Source: Anopheles merus (lineage: Eukaryota; Arthropoda; Insecta; Diptera; Culicidae). Taken from it: a DNA stretch of 64,000 nt. The number at the start of each line of letters is the position of its first letter. The first letter of the stretch is position 1. Positions 63,129 through 64,000 of this stretch are shown here, in pieces. The notes below the pieces were generated by a model. That model worked only from the letters and a program-made list of their open reading frames with translations, was not told where the DNA came from and made no database searches. The DNA lies in the NCBI RefSeq assembly GCF_017562075.2, contig NC_054082.1:9191050-9255049 (forward strand), written 5' to 3'. Made by a program: the position numbers and the translations under genes.

Positions 63129-64000
63129 GTGACTACTACGTGCGGGTTCGCTCTACCAGGAAGGTTGTGTTCTCGCGTCGCGGGTTCAACGTACCGTGCT
63201 GGTGGACTTACTCCATCAATAATATCACGATCCATGTCCGATGGATTGTGTACGGTGTCCGGCCGTGAGAGTACCTTTACACTCGTGACAATAGCAGTTG
63301 CCAAGTGCAACTCGGCAAAAACCCACTCCATGGTCAATGCACCTTAGGTGATGATGTTGAAACTCCGCGTAAATGGTTTATTCACGATCTCTTTGCAATT
63401 TATCATTATGAGTTTTACATTGAAACGGATACCTTCCTGTATCAACGCTTAACCTTTAACCTGACAAACACTAGCTGGAAATCATTTGTCAAAGTTTCGC
63501 CGCACAACAGAGCACACCAAACTCAATGCTCTGCTTCGACGACGGCGCTCTCTTAGTCTAGTCTCGGAAACACAACACTGCTGTTTATCAATACATCCAG
63601 ACCTGGAGATAGCATAGCTAGGTGTTATCAGTGTGATAGTATCTTGTCAGTGTGTGTTTGAAGCGATGGCTTCGGGCATCTTACACCCTCCCAACGCGAC
63701 GAAACTTTTACTGAAACCAGCAAGTTAGCGGCACATGTTGTCGCTTTAGCTTGCACTTGTAAATCTGACCGTGACCTACTTCCCTATTGCATAAACTGCA
63801 TGCGTTGCAGTACGTTGCTGTCTTGCTCTATCCGGTCGGTGACTTTGACGACTATAGTTTCCAGTTGAATGAAAAGTCGTTGGATTGAAAACTAGCATGA
63901 AAACTAGGAACATTCCGCAAAGGAAACAATCAGAAATCAGTTTCAATTTCCCGCCTTATCGATCTTTTGTTGATTTACCGATTATCCCGTGTACCTAACT
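63129..64000 (+). other. Intron following the 62212-63128 exon
   Basis: Starts GTGACT. The sequence loses coding bias at once. Frames at about 63129-63556 are ordinary chance frames. No further exon is visible before the window ends. Confidence 0.5.

Overview
The window looks like a stretch of dipteran nuclear DNA, most likely from an Anopheles-type mosquito. The basis is indirect. Coding exons strongly prefer G or C at third codon positions. Splice sites are insect-like with weak exon context. The DNA is full of (GT)n/(CA)n, (GA)n and (CAG)n microsatellites, and TA-flanked MITEs are present. There are no rRNA genes, no intact tRNA genes, no CRISPR arrays and no bacterial or viral gene blocks. 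The species is inference.

Layout. Bases 1-162 (+) are the last 53 codons of an SDF2-like (MIR-domain) ER-lumen protein ending in the retention-type tetrapeptide HTEL, with AATAAA 14 bases after the stop. After about 0.8 kb of spacer, nearly all of the rest looks like the 5' half of one very large plus-strand gene with long introns. A candidate 5'UTR exon ends at a good donor (1338/1339). A 45-nt exon candidate lies at 2580-2624. A zero-length (recursive) splice site sits at 16561/16562. Two coding exons lie at 20185-20341 and 21040-21193. Further candidate promoters or first exons lie near 22061, 42750-42903 and 46372-47470. A possible alternative first coding exon is at 49119-49339. A large Ser-rich, basic coding exon is at 62212-63128. 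The donors at 21193, 49339 and 63128 all interrupt a codon after its second base. All three could therefore feed one common downstream exon lying beyond base 64000, which is the pattern of alternative promoters giving alternative N-termini. I could not identify the gene. The visible N-terminal parts are low-complexity, Ser-rich and rich in basic-directed phosphosite-like motifs (RRSS, KRHS), with no catalytic domain in view.

The remaining sequence is intronic or intergenic. It holds microsatellites, three small DNA-transposon-derived elements (a hAT-like foldback element at 8110-8636, a 93-bp TA-flanked element at 16939-17031 and a 198-bp TA-flanked element at 56235-56432), a decayed tRNA-like SINE candidate at about 24791-24870, several perfect short hairpins, and two local tandem duplications. 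Most open frames in the window are chance frames through repeats and were left out.

I see no complete undescribed multi-gene system. The most interesting signals are the multi-promoter, phase-matched N-terminal exon set, the recursive splice site, and the duplicated RRSS...LGGG motif in the last exon.
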